DNA from: Microbacterium maritypicum
GTDB taxonomy: Bacteria > Actinomycetota > Actinomycetes > Actinomycetales > Microbacteriaceae
Direction of reading: 5' to 3'
Length of the DNA stretch: 64,000 nucleotides
Assembly (NCBI RefSeq): GCF_008868125.1
Contig: NZ_WAAQ01000001.1
Coordinates: 1,240,001-1,304,000, forward strand
The position numbers and the translations under genes are program-made. Positions 46,966 through 54,686 of this stretch are shown here, in pieces. Position 1 is the stretch's first letter. Every line of letters starts with the position of its first letter. The notes below the pieces were generated by a model that saw only the letters and a program-made list of their open reading frames with translations, searched no databases and was not told the origin of the DNA.

Positions 46966-47442
46966 ATGAGCGAGACGCGTGTGCACCTGTCCAAGACCGA
47001 GCCGGCCGCGTACCAAGCGCTTGACGCATTCTCGAAGACCGTGGGGCAGATCTGCGCGGCCAACGGCATCGACGAGCGCCTCAAGGAGCTCGTCATGATC
47101 CACTGCTCGCAGCTCAACGGCTGTGCCTACTGTGCGCGGATCCATGTCGACAGGGCGGTGGCGGCCGGAGTCGACATCGACACCCTCACGCAGATTCCCA
47201 CCTGGCGAGAGAGTGGCGTGTTCAGCGATCGCGAGCGCGCTGCGCTCGAGCTCGCCGAAGCCTTCACGTTCATCGCCGAGGACGGGATCTCCGATGAGGT
47301 GTACGACCAGGTCGGAAGCGTGTTCACCGAGAAGGAGTACGCGGCGCTCAGCTGGGCGTGCGTATCCATCAATGCGTTCAACCGCATCGTGATCGCCGGA
47401 CGATACCCGGTTCCCGTTCGCGCCCCGCAGGCCCAGGCATGA
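46966..47442 (+). CDS. Carboxymuconolactone decarboxylase / AhpD-like protein
   Basis: A 158-residue all-helical protein of the CMD/AhpD family. It carries the redox motif C-x2-C-x3-H (NGCAYCARIHVDRAV, about residues 52-62) needed for AhpD-type alkylhydroperoxidase activity, so a peroxide-detoxifying role is more likely than decarboxylation. Its stop overlaps the next gene's start (ATGA). Confidence 0.87.
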   Translation: MSETRVHLSKTEPAAYQALDAFSKTVGQICAANGIDERLKELVMIHCSQLNGCAYCARIHVDRAVAAGVDIDTLTQIPTWRESGVFSDRERAALELAEAFTFIAEDGISDEVYDQVGSVFTEKEYAALSWACVSINAFNRIVIAGRYPVPVRAPQAQA

Positions 47443-48179
47443 CCATCCTCGAGATCGAAGGGGTCTTCAACGTCAGGGACGTCGGGGGCATGCCGGCGAA
47501 CGGCGGGCGCATCCGCTCCGGCGCTCTGCTGCGAGCAGGGCAACTCTCCGGGGCGACCACCTCGGGCGCTGCCGCGTTGCGGGCCCGCGTCCAGCACATC
47601 GTGGATCTGCGTGACGGCGAAGAGGTCGCAGCGGAGCCCTCGGAGATCGAGGGGCCTGACACCACGCACCTGCCGCTGTTCCTGGGGTCGGTGCGATCCT
47701 TCTTCGAAGCCGACACCAGCCTCGACGACCTGTATCTGCATCTCCTCGAAGAGAGCGGGGAACGGCTCGCGGACGCCATCCGCATCATCGCCGCGGGGGA
47801 GCGCACGCTGGTGCACTGCACGGTCGGCAAGGACCGCACGGGGGTCACCGTCGCCCTCGCCCTCTCCGCCGTCGGCGCCGATCGGGAGGCCGTGATCGCC
47901 GACTATGCGCTCACGGAGTCTCAGCTCCCGGCTCAGCGTTCGCAGCGGATCGCCGACTACCTTCGTACCCAGCACCCGGAAGCCGTGCACGCGGTGGCGC
48001 TCGCCACCCAGTCTCCGGCGCCCGTGATGCGGCGCCTGCTGGAGCAGGTGGACGAACGGTGGGGGTCTGCTGCCGGATACCTGCGCGCGCAGGGGATGAC
48101 CGACGCAGAGCTGGCCGCGCTGTCGGCGGCACTCGTGGAGGATGCGTCGGAGCCGTCGACCTCGTCGCTGCCCAGCTGA
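47439..48179 (+). CDS. Tyrosine/lipid phosphatase, PtpB-like
   Basis: A 246-residue phosphatase of the MPtpB/Y_phosphatase3 family. NVRDVGGMPANGGRIRSGALLRAG is the characteristic N-terminus, and the P-loop is HCTVGKDRTG (C-x5-R with the extra Lys and Asp of the MPtpB class), which can act on phosphotyrosine and phosphoinositides. Translationally coupled to the AhpD-like gene. Confidence 0.9.
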   Translation: MTILEIEGVFNVRDVGGMPANGGRIRSGALLRAGQLSGATTSGAAALRARVQHIVDLRDGEEVAAEPSEIEGPDTTHLPLFLGSVRSFFEADTSLDDLYLHLLEESGERLADAIRIIAAGERTLVHCTVGKDRTGVTVALALSAVGADREAVIADYALTESQLPAQRSQRIADYLRTQHPEAVHAVALATQSPAPVMRRLLEQVDERWGSAAGYLRAQGMTDAELAALSAALVEDASEPSTSSLPS

Positions 48180-48181
48180 TG

Positions 48182-48200
48182 CAAGGTTAGGCAAGCCTTC
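48182..48200 (+). promoter_or_regulatory. DtxR/IdeR iron box
   Basis: CAAGGTTAGGCAAGCCTTC matches the 19-bp DtxR/IdeR consensus TWAGGTWAGSCTWACCTWA at 15 of 19 positions. It overlaps the expected -35 region of the downstream gene, consistent with iron-dependent repression. Confidence 0.75.
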
Positions 48201-48208
48201 ACTTGGTG

Positions 48209-48214
48209 TACGAT
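48209..48214 (+). promoter_or_regulatory. -10 of the SIP-domain gene
   Basis: TACGAT lies just after the iron box and 9 nt before the ATG at 48224. Confidence 0.5.
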
Positions 48215-48223
48215 GAAGACACC

Positions 48224-48694
48224 ATGAACACCTCGCTCGAGACTCGCGGCACGCGCGCCGAACGTCGCGCAGCTCGTCGGCGTTCCCACCACCTGGTGAC
48301 GGCGGACGAGCGCTCGCTGACCGAGCTCGAGGTGTTCCTGACGACGTTGCCGCTGTGCGCGTCCGGCCGCATCTTCATCGAGGTGCCCGAGGTCGCCGAC
48401 ATCGGCTTCATCGAGGCCCCTGGCCGCATGACGGTGACATGGCTGGCGCGAGAGCAGCGATCGGGTGCCCCCGGAAGCGGTCGTGCATGCGCACCGGGCC
48501 AGGCGCTGGCGCGCGCGACCTGTGCGTGGGCCGACGAGATGATGTGCGACGACGAGATCGAGACCCACGTCACCTTGCTGGGCGGCTACCTGGGCACGGC
48601 GGACATCGTCGAGCACCTGACGACCTCGTTGGAGATCTCGCCGGCGCTCATCCATGCTCCCGAGCGCTTCGGCCTGCTGCCCGTCGAACACTGA
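48224..48694 (+). CDS. Stand-alone SIP-domain protein (siderophore-interacting, C-terminal domain only)
   Basis: A 156-residue protein matching only the NAD(P)H-binding C-terminal domain of siderophore-interacting ferric reductases: LVTADERSLTELEVFLTTLP, then GRIFIEVPEV, and later EISPALIHAPERFGLLPV. The N-terminal FAD-binding domain is absent, and the first 25 residues are Arg-rich. With a DtxR-type box in its promoter it should be expressed when iron is scarce. It may pair with a separate FAD protein or have a new role. The ATG at 48224 was chosen over an in-frame upstream start lying in the promoter. Confidence 0.8.
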   Translation: MNTSLETRGTRAERRAARRRSHHLVTADERSLTELEVFLTTLPLCASGRIFIEVPEVADIGFIEAPGRMTVTWLAREQRSGAPGSGRACAPGQALARATCAWADEMMCDDEIETHVTLLGGYLGTADIVEHLTTSLEISPALIHAPERFGLLPVEH

Positions 48695-48785
48695 CACGGC
48701 CTCTGCCGATCCGCGTTCGCGCGCAGCGATGGTCCTCCTGAGCGCGGTGCTGTGAGCTGCGGTGCGTCTCGCGGACGGCCGCGAT

Positions 48786-49232
48786 CTATCGGCGCGTGCG
48801 TCGCACGTAGTTTCCGTCCTCCAGCCCCGCTTCGATCTCGAAGCGGTTGCGCAGCGGGTCTCGGCCGGCGAACAGGTAGAGAACGGGCATCAGGAAGCCG
48901 TAGCGGAGCCACTGCGCCTTGTGCACAGCCTCGTGACGGAGCACCGCCTCGCTGGGACGGCTGTCGCCGGTCAGGAAGCAGCCGCCGACGCACACTCCTC
49001 CGCGGTTGAAGGTCCGGCTCGGCATGCCCTGGAAGATCCACAGTCCGGCACGCCGCTCGACGGGGCCGGTGCTCCACAGGGATCCCCAGACCCAGCCGAC
49101 GGCCGTGCCCCAGAGGTAGCCGAGCCTGCTCACCGGAGAGCGTAGCAGGAAGGACGGGATGCGACGGTCGAATCGTCGTCCACGAGTGAGGATCTCATCG
49201 GCTCGCGTTCGCCAGTCGGCCGCGGCGGTCAC
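48786..49232 (-). CDS. Small HExxH-motif protein, function unknown
   Basis: A 148-residue protein I cannot name. It has a hydrophobic segment (about 37-53), two cysteines in GGVCVGGCF (81 and 85) and a metal-protease-like HEAVH at 100-104 followed by a hydrophobic stretch and FEIEAG (Glu132/134) as a possible third ligand. The GTG at 49232 overlaps the arginase-fold gene's stop by 4 nt, so the two are co-translated. Whether it is an active metallopeptidase is open. Confidence 0.7.
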   Translation of the reverse strand: MTAAADWRTRADEILTRGRRFDRRIPSFLLRSPVSRLGYLWGTAVGWVWGSLWSTGPVERRAGLWIFQGMPSRTFNRGGVCVGGCFLTGDSRPSEAVLRHEAVHKAQWLRYGFLMPVLYLFAGRDPLRNRFEIEAGLEDGNYVRRTRR

Positions 49233-50032
49233 GCCACCGCTCCGACCAGCCGCAGCAGTGCACCGAGGTCGTCGACGGCATCGGCCGGAGAGCGGGGTGC
49301 GAACCCGGCGATGGTCGCGCCTGCGAGCGGCACCTCGGTGCGCAGGGCGCGGATGGCCGCGCTGAGCGCTGCGGGGGAGAGCCCGAAGGGCACCGAGGAC
49401 GAGACGCCGGCGAAGTCTGAGGGGTCCAGCACATCGACATCGATGTGCACCCACACTCGTGAAGCCCCGGTCGCGCGGACCGCGTCGAGCAGCGCCTCCG
49501 GGCGGGCGAGGTCGTCGACCGAGAGGTTGGTGAGAGGGGCGATCTGGTCGACCTCCTCGTCATCGAGATTGCGGATCCCGACCGTGATCACGCGGCTCGC
49601 AGGGATCGCGGGGGTGAGCACGAGCTGCTCCTCTCCTTCGCCGAGCAGAGCGCGCAGCGCCATGCCCGAGAACGCACCGGACGGCGAGGTCTCGGGGGTG
49701 TGCATGTCGGCGTGCGCATCGCACCACACCACGGCAAGGCCCTCGGTGCCCCCGGGCAGTGCATCGAGGGCGGCGACGGTGACGCTGCAATCACCACCGA
49801 TCACGACGGTGTCGGAGTCGATGTGCCCGTGGACGAGTTCGCGGGTGCGGAGCAGCGCACTCAGACGGCGGACTCCGGTGCCCAGGGATTCGCCGGCCTC
49901 GACCGGCACATCGAGCACGGTCGTGGCAGCCCGGGGGAGATCACCGGAGATCGCCGAGGCGCCGTCTGTGAGCAGCATCGCGCGCGGTGCGGGCGAGCCC
50001 TGCCACTGCGGGATGACGAGGAATCTCACCAT
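49229..50032 (-). CDS. Arginase-fold (ureohydrolase) protein with Cys in first metal site
   Basis: A 267-residue ureohydrolase-family protein. The second and third metal motifs are intact: WCDAHADMHTP (D-x-H-x-D) and HIDVDVLDPSD (D-x-D). The first motif, normally GGDHS, reads GGDCS, so a metal-ligand His is replaced by Cys (TGC codon at 49788-49790). It may be an altered arginase, agmatinase or guanidinase. The ATG at 50032 was chosen over an in-frame upstream start at 50071. Confidence 0.82.
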   Translation of the reverse strand: MVRFLVIPQWQGSPAPRAMLLTDGASAISGDLPRAATTVLDVPVEAGESLGTGVRRLSALLRTRELVHGHIDSDTVVIGGDCSVTVAALDALPGGTEGLAVVWCDAHADMHTPETSPSGAFSGMALRALLGEGEEQLVLTPAIPASRVITVGIRNLDDEEVDQIAPLTNLSVDDLARPEALLDAVRATGASRVWVHIDVDVLDPSDFAGVSSSVPFGLSPAALSAAIRALRTEVPLAGATIAGFAPRSPADAVDDLGALLRLVGAVA

Positions 50033-50053
50033 GGGTGCCTCCGAAGAAGAGAG

Positions 50054-50090
50054 GGCGGATGCCCCGGGCACGCAGCTCGGGGCATCCGCC
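50054..50090 (-). terminator. Terminator after pspA
   Basis: A 13-bp perfect stem (50054-50066 with 50078-50090) and 11-nt loop lie just past the pspA stop on the minus strand. Confidence 0.78.
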
Positions 50091-50097
50091 GGTCGTG

Positions 50098-50841
50098 TCA
50101 GTTGCCTTCGATGGCCTGGCGGGGAGCGGTGCCGCCGGCCTTGAGCTCGGCGAGGCGCGCCTCGACCTCGGTCAGCTCGCCGAGGTCTTCCAGGCTCTCG
50201 AACTGGGCGTCGAGGCTCGACGCTGCGAGCTCGATCTTGCCCTGTGCGATGGCCTCCTGGCGGCGGACCTTGTCCTCGAAACGGCCCAGCTCGCTGGTGG
50301 GGTCGAGCACGTTGATCGAGCCGACCGCGTCCTGCACCTTGGTCTGCGCCTCGGCGACCTTGGCGCGGGCGAGGAGTTCGCTGCGCTTGTTCTTGAGCTC
50401 GACCAGCTTGTCCTTCATGCCGTTCAGGCCGCTCTTGAGCTTGTCGACGATCTCGGTCTGGGCCGCGATCTGCGGCTCGGCGCCCGTGGCCTCGCGCTCG
50501 GCGCTGATCTGACGCTGGAGAGCGATCTTGGCCAGGTTGTCGAACTTGTCGGCGTCGGCGGTGTTGCCGCTCGCACGCATCTCATCGGCCTTGCGGCTGG
50601 CGGCGAGAGCCTTGTTGCCCCACTCGGTCGAAGCCTGGACGTCTTCCTCGTGGTCCCGCTCGAGCAGGCGCAGGTTGCCGATGGTCTCCGCGATCGCGGA
50701 CTCGGCGTCGGCGATGCTGTTCGTGTAGTCGCGAACGAGCTGGTCGATCATCTTCTGCGGGTCTTCCGCAGAGTCCAGCAGGGAGTTGATGTTCGCGCGG
50801 ACGAGGGTCGAGATACGTCCGAAGATGGACTGCTTGGTCAT
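50098..50841 (-). CDS. pspA: PspA/IM30 (ESCRT-III-like) membrane-stress protein
   Basis: A 247-residue PspA/Vipp1-family protein, almost entirely coiled coil: IFGRISTLVRANINSLLDSAEDPQKMIDQLVRDY is the classical N-terminus, followed by long helices and an Ala/Gly-rich C-terminus. It forms rods or rings on damaged membranes. It lies 58 bp downstream of a TPM-domain protein gene on the same strand, so they probably form a stress operon. Confidence 0.93.
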   Translation of the reverse strand: MTKQSIFGRISTLVRANINSLLDSAEDPQKMIDQLVRDYTNSIADAESAIAETIGNLRLLERDHEEDVQASTEWGNKALAASRKADEMRASGNTADADKFDNLAKIALQRQISAEREATGAEPQIAAQTEIVDKLKSGLNGMKDKLVELKNKRSELLARAKVAEAQTKVQDAVGSINVLDPTSELGRFEDKVRRQEAIAQGKIELAASSLDAQFESLEDLGELTEVEARLAELKAGGTAPRQAIEGN

Positions 50842-50899
50842 GCGTGGTTCCTTTCAGAGGGCGTCTTCGAGAGCTTGTCGTAAGTGTCTGTGTAGGGGA

Positions 50900-52942
50900 T
50901 CAGAAGCGTCTACCTCCCGATCGGCCGCTGCGGCCGCTGCTGCGCGAGCCTCCGCCTCCGAAACCGGAGCTGCGGAAGCCTCCCCCTCCCGAGGAGCGCC
51001 AGCCGCTGCTGCTTCCTCGACGAGAGGAGCCTCCGCCTCCTCCGGCGAGCAGGCCGCCGATGATGCCGCCGAGGATGTCGCCGCCGATCCCCGAACCGCC
51101 CGACGACGATCCGGAACCGCCGAAGGGGCCGCCGAAGCCGCCCTGGTCGAAGCCGGGAGGGTTGTAGGACTGCACGTCGGACTGCGCCGCGGACGTTGCC
51201 TGTCCCGCCAGAGCGAGCGCACGATTCGCTTCCTCCAGCGCGGCGTCCGGGTCGGTGGCTCGCAGATTCAGCGCCTGCGACAGACTCGCCTCGGCGTTGG
51301 CGAGACGCGTGCGTGCGGTGGAGCCGACGGTCCCACGACGGGTCTCGATGAACTCGCGAGCGGCACGGATCTCGGAGTTCGCCTGCGCGAGGGTCTGCTC
51401 CAGCATCTGCTGCACACGGCGGGCGCGTTCGACGCTCTCCCGACCCTGCGCGATCGCCGCGTCGATCTGTGCGTTGGCCGCGCTGAGCGCCTCGAGCACG
51501 CGCTGCGGATTGCGCGCGGAACCGGCGAGCTCGGTCTGCGCCACCTGAAGCTGCTGCGCGGTCGCGGAGGCCGCTGCGGCGATCGTGCCCGTGGGGTCGG
51601 GAAGCTGCTGCGCTGCGGCGAGGTCTGCCTGCAGCTCGGCGACGAGCGCCTGGGACTGCGCCTCGATCGCGGAGAGCTCGGTCCCCAGCGTCGAGACAGC
51701 CTGTGTGAGCTGTGCGGCCTGCGCGACGGATTGCTCAGCCGTGCGGATGGCGAAGGCCGCCTCGCCCGAGCGGCCGGCCGCGATCGCCTGCGCCGCCGCC
51801 TCGATCGACCGATCCGCGAGATCGGCGCGTTCGCGCGCCTGCGCGGGGTTGTCTGCGACCATCGCGAGTGCCGCCGGGGCGTAGGTCGTCGACAGCGCGG
51901 CGAGAGCCGGGGCAGCCGAAGCGAGGACGGGGTCGAGGGCTGCGCGCTCACCGCGGACCCGCTCGAGTTCCTGCGGGGCGTTCTGCTCCAGCTTGCGGAG
52001 GGCGTCGAAGGCCGCCGTGTTGTCGTCGAGGATGTCGTCGATCTCGTCTGCGATCCGGATGATGCGGATGTGCCAGGCCCTGCGGTCGTGGATCGTGTCC
52101 TCGATCTCGTCGTCGAGCTTCTGCTTGAGGTCGAAGGCCTCGGAGATCTTCGCCTTCGCGGCGTCGACGACGCGCGTGAACTCCTCGGTCGCTCCTTCAC
52201 CGAACTGCGCGACGGCGAAGCCGAGTTCCTCTCTGCTGGAGGTGATGGCGTCGTCGGCCTGCACCAGCGCGAGTCCGGCCTGCGTCTCGACCTGCTGGTC
52301 GGTGAGGGTGGAGAAGGGATCGGCGGGGTCGGGCGTCTCCGGCATGGCTCCGCGCTCGCGGATCTCGGCCCTGCGGCGTGCGCGGCGCACCAGGGCGATG
52401 ACGAGCCAGAGAAGAAGCGCCACCGCGATGATGGCGACCACGATCAGTCCGATGCGCAGTGCGCCGGCGCCCCCGTCTCCCTGGATCTCGTCGGCGGCGA
52501 GGGTGATCGCTCCGACCCAGTCGCCGTCTGCGGCGAAGGGGACCATCTTGTCTTCGATGCTGTCGAGCTGGCCGAAGCTCACCGGACCGTCGGGCGCAGC
52601 GGAGATGTAGTAGCTGCGCCCGTCGACCGCGATCGCGAGGAGATACTGCTCGGTGCCGAGGTTGTTGTTCTGCGCGACCGTGTCGGCCCACTGCACGTTG
52701 TCGGTGGGATTGGTGAAGTCGTCGACGAGGACGACGAACAGATCGGCGTTCGAGTTGTCGGTCAGCTCTTGGAGCCTGGCCTCGACGGTGGCTTCTTCGT
52801 CGGCGCTCAGTACTCCGGCCTGGTCGGTGACGTAGCCGGCGTCGAGCGTGACCGGATCGGTGGCGGATGCCGCGGAGGCGGTGAACGCCCCGGCGACCGC
52901 AGCGAGGGTGAGTGCGGCCAGCGCGAGCCACCGTTTCGTCAT
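50900..52942 (-). CDS. TPM-domain membrane protein with coiled-coil and glycine-rich tail
   Basis: A 680-residue protein. Signal peptide (1-28), TPM domain outside the membrane (about 38-152, YVTDQAGVLSADEEATVEARLQEL), one transmembrane helix (161-186), then about 400 residues of helical, Ala/Gln-rich cytoplasmic sequence and a Gly/Ser/Arg tail (about 600-680). The cytoplasmic part is homologous to the protein at 3673-5001. GGAGGGAAC precedes the ATG at 52942; the in-frame extension to 53134 is not coding. TPM proteins take part in photosystem repair or membrane quality control. The pspA neighbour suggests envelope stress. Confidence 0.85.
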   Translation of the reverse strand: MTKRWLALAALTLAAVAGAFTASAASATDPVTLDAGYVTDQAGVLSADEEATVEARLQELTDNSNADLFVVLVDDFTNPTDNVQWADTVAQNNNLGTEQYLLAIAVDGRSYYISAAPDGPVSFGQLDSIEDKMVPFAADGDWVGAITLAADEIQGDGGAGALRIGLIVVAIIAVALLLWLVIALVRRARRRAEIRERGAMPETPDPADPFSTLTDQQVETQAGLALVQADDAITSSREELGFAVAQFGEGATEEFTRVVDAAKAKISEAFDLKQKLDDEIEDTIHDRRAWHIRIIRIADEIDDILDDNTAAFDALRKLEQNAPQELERVRGERAALDPVLASAAPALAALSTTYAPAALAMVADNPAQARERADLADRSIEAAAQAIAAGRSGEAAFAIRTAEQSVAQAAQLTQAVSTLGTELSAIEAQSQALVAELQADLAAAQQLPDPTGTIAAAASATAQQLQVAQTELAGSARNPQRVLEALSAANAQIDAAIAQGRESVERARRVQQMLEQTLAQANSEIRAAREFIETRRGTVGSTARTRLANAEASLSQALNLRATDPDAALEEANRALALAGQATSAAQSDVQSYNPPGFDQGGFGGPFGGSGSSSGGSGIGGDILGGIIGGLLAGGGGGSSRRGSSSGWRSSGGGGFRSSGFGGGGSRSSGRSGRSGGRRF

Positions 52943-53051
52943 CGTGTTCCCTCCGACCGGCAGCCGAGCCCCATGCCTTGAGTCTATGCACTCCGTCCGA
53001 CACGCGACAGCACTCACGGCGGGTTCGCCGTTCGCCCTCAGCGCAGACACA

Positions 53052-53057
53052 TACGCT
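53052..53057 (+). promoter_or_regulatory. Candidate -10 of DUF3097 gene
   Basis: TACGCT lies 7 nt before the ATG at 53065. Confidence 0.45.
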
Positions 53058-53064
53058 GGGAGGC

Positions 53065-53904
53065 ATGGACGACATGTACGGTTCGGATGTGCTGGCGACG
53101 GGCTGGCGCGACCGCGGCGCGAAGAAGGTGCCACAGGTCGCGGCGGAGGCGGATCTCGTGGTCGAGGTCGCCGACGACGGCTTCTGCGGTGCGGTCACCC
53201 GAGTGCAGGGCGGCAACGTCGAGCTGGAGGACCGCCTCGGGCGCCGGCGCCTGTTCCCCCTCGGCGGGGGGTTCCTCATCGACGGCGCACCTGTCCGGCT
53301 GGTCGTCCCCGCAGCGAAGGAGCAGGGACCTCGCCGGACGGCATCCGGTTCCTTCGTCGTCGCCGACCAGCGCGCCCGCGTGGCCCTGCCCAGTCGGATC
53401 CTCGTCGAGGGCAAGCACGATGCCGAACTCGTCGAGAAGGTGTGGGGCGCCGACCTGCGGGTCGAGGGAGTGGTCGTCGAGTTCCTCCAGGGCGTGGATC
53501 TGCTCGATGATCTGCTGGCCGCCGAGCCGCCCAGTGCGACGCGACGCTACGGCGTCCTCGTCGATCACCTCGTCGCGGGCTCGAAGGAGTCGAGGATCGC
53601 CGACGCCGTCGCGCGCGGCCCGCACGGACGCCATCTCCGCATCGTCGGGCATCCTTTCGTCGACGTCTGGCAGTGCGTGACGCCGCGAGCTCTCGGCATC
53701 GCGAAGTGGCCGGAGATCCCGCGCGGCATCGAGTGGAAGGTCGGAATCTGCCGCGCGTTCGGCTGGCCTCACGAGACACAGGCCGACATCGCCCGCGCCT
53801 GGCAGCACATCCTCTCCAAGGTCACGACGTATCGAGACCTGGAACCGGCGCTGCTGGGCCGTGTGGAGGAGCTCATCGACTTCGTCACGGCACCGGCGGT
53901 CTGA
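53065..53904 (+). CDS. DUF3097 family protein, TOPRIM-like
   Basis: A 279-residue actinobacterial protein of unknown function. A TOPRIM-like segment is visible in the middle: ILVEGKHDAELVEKVWG with the conserved Glu and Asp, later YGVLVDHLVAGSKES and VDVWQCVTPRALGI. This suggests a nuclease or nucleotidyl-transfer active site, but no activity is known. It is followed by trmB after 56 bp. Confidence 0.85.
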   Translation: MDDMYGSDVLATGWRDRGAKKVPQVAAEADLVVEVADDGFCGAVTRVQGGNVELEDRLGRRRLFPLGGGFLIDGAPVRLVVPAAKEQGPRRTASGSFVVADQRARVALPSRILVEGKHDAELVEKVWGADLRVEGVVVEFLQGVDLLDDLLAAEPPSATRRYGVLVDHLVAGSKESRIADAVARGPHGRHLRIVGHPFVDVWQCVTPRALGIAKWPEIPRGIEWKVGICRAFGWPHETQADIARAWQHILSKVTTYRDLEPALLGRVEELIDFVTAPAV

Positions 53905-53948
53905 GACGCCGCGGTCGCCGCGGCACCGGAGGCCACGACGCCGGCGGC

Positions 53949-53954
53949 TACCCT
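53949..53954 (+). promoter_or_regulatory. Candidate -10 of leaderless trmB
   Basis: TACCCT lies 6 nt before the ATG at 53961. Confidence 0.5.
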
Positions 53955-53960
53955 GGAAAC

Positions 53961-54686
53961 ATGCCCGAACCCCGTACCTTCCGAGACGAGCCGGTCTCGT
54001 TCGTGCGCCGCAGCGGCCGGATGTCCGACGCGCAGGAGCGCGCGTTCACCGAGCTCGGCCCGCACTATCTGCTCGACGTGCCGCGCGATGTCGCCTGGAC
54101 CTCAGTGCACCCCGAGGCGCGCTTGGACCCCGCGACCGAGTACGGACGCTCGGCGGATCTCTATGTCGAGATCGGCTCGGGGCAAGGGCATGCGATCGTG
54201 GCGGCGGCCTCGTCGCGCCCGGATGACGACTTCCTCGCCGTCGAGGTGTTCCGCGCCGGACTCGCACGGACCATGCTCGATGCCGATCGCGAGGGCGCTC
54301 GGAACCTGCGCGTGGTCGAGGCCAACGCACCCGAGGTGCTCTCCTCGTTCCTGCCCGAGGCGGCCGCGCGTGAGGTGTGGATCTTCTTCCCCGACCCGTG
54401 GCACAAGAAGAAGCACACCAAGCGCCGTCTGGTGCGGCCCGGATTCGGCGACACCGCCGCGAGGGCACTGCGTGACGGCGGACTGCTGCGGCTCGCGACG
54501 GACTGGGAGGACTATGCGCTGCAGATGCGCGACGTGCTCGATGCCGAGCCGTCGTTCGAGCGCGCGTTCGACGGAGAATGGGCAGATCGCTTCGACGGTC
54601 GGGTGATGACCGCGTTCGAGCGCAAGGGCATCGCCAAGGGGCGGGACATCCGCGACCTCGTCTATCGGCGCAGGACGCGCACATGA
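53961..54686 (+). CDS. trmB: tRNA (guanine-N7-)-methyltransferase
   Basis: A 241-residue TrmB that makes m7G46 in tRNA with S-adenosylmethionine. The SAM motif is YVEIGSGQGHAIV and the TrmB signature is FFPDPWHKKKHTKRRLV, followed by RLATDWEDYA. Length is typical. Its stop overlaps the CPBP-like gene start (ATGA). Confidence 0.95.
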   Translation: MPEPRTFRDEPVSFVRRSGRMSDAQERAFTELGPHYLLDVPRDVAWTSVHPEARLDPATEYGRSADLYVEIGSGQGHAIVAAASSRPDDDFLAVEVFRAGLARTMLDADREGARNLRVVEANAPEVLSSFLPEAAAREVWIFFPDPWHKKKHTKRRLVRPGFGDTAARALRDGGLLRLATDWEDYALQMRDVLDAEPSFERAFDGEWADRFDGRVMTAFERKGIAKGRDIRDLVYRRRTRT

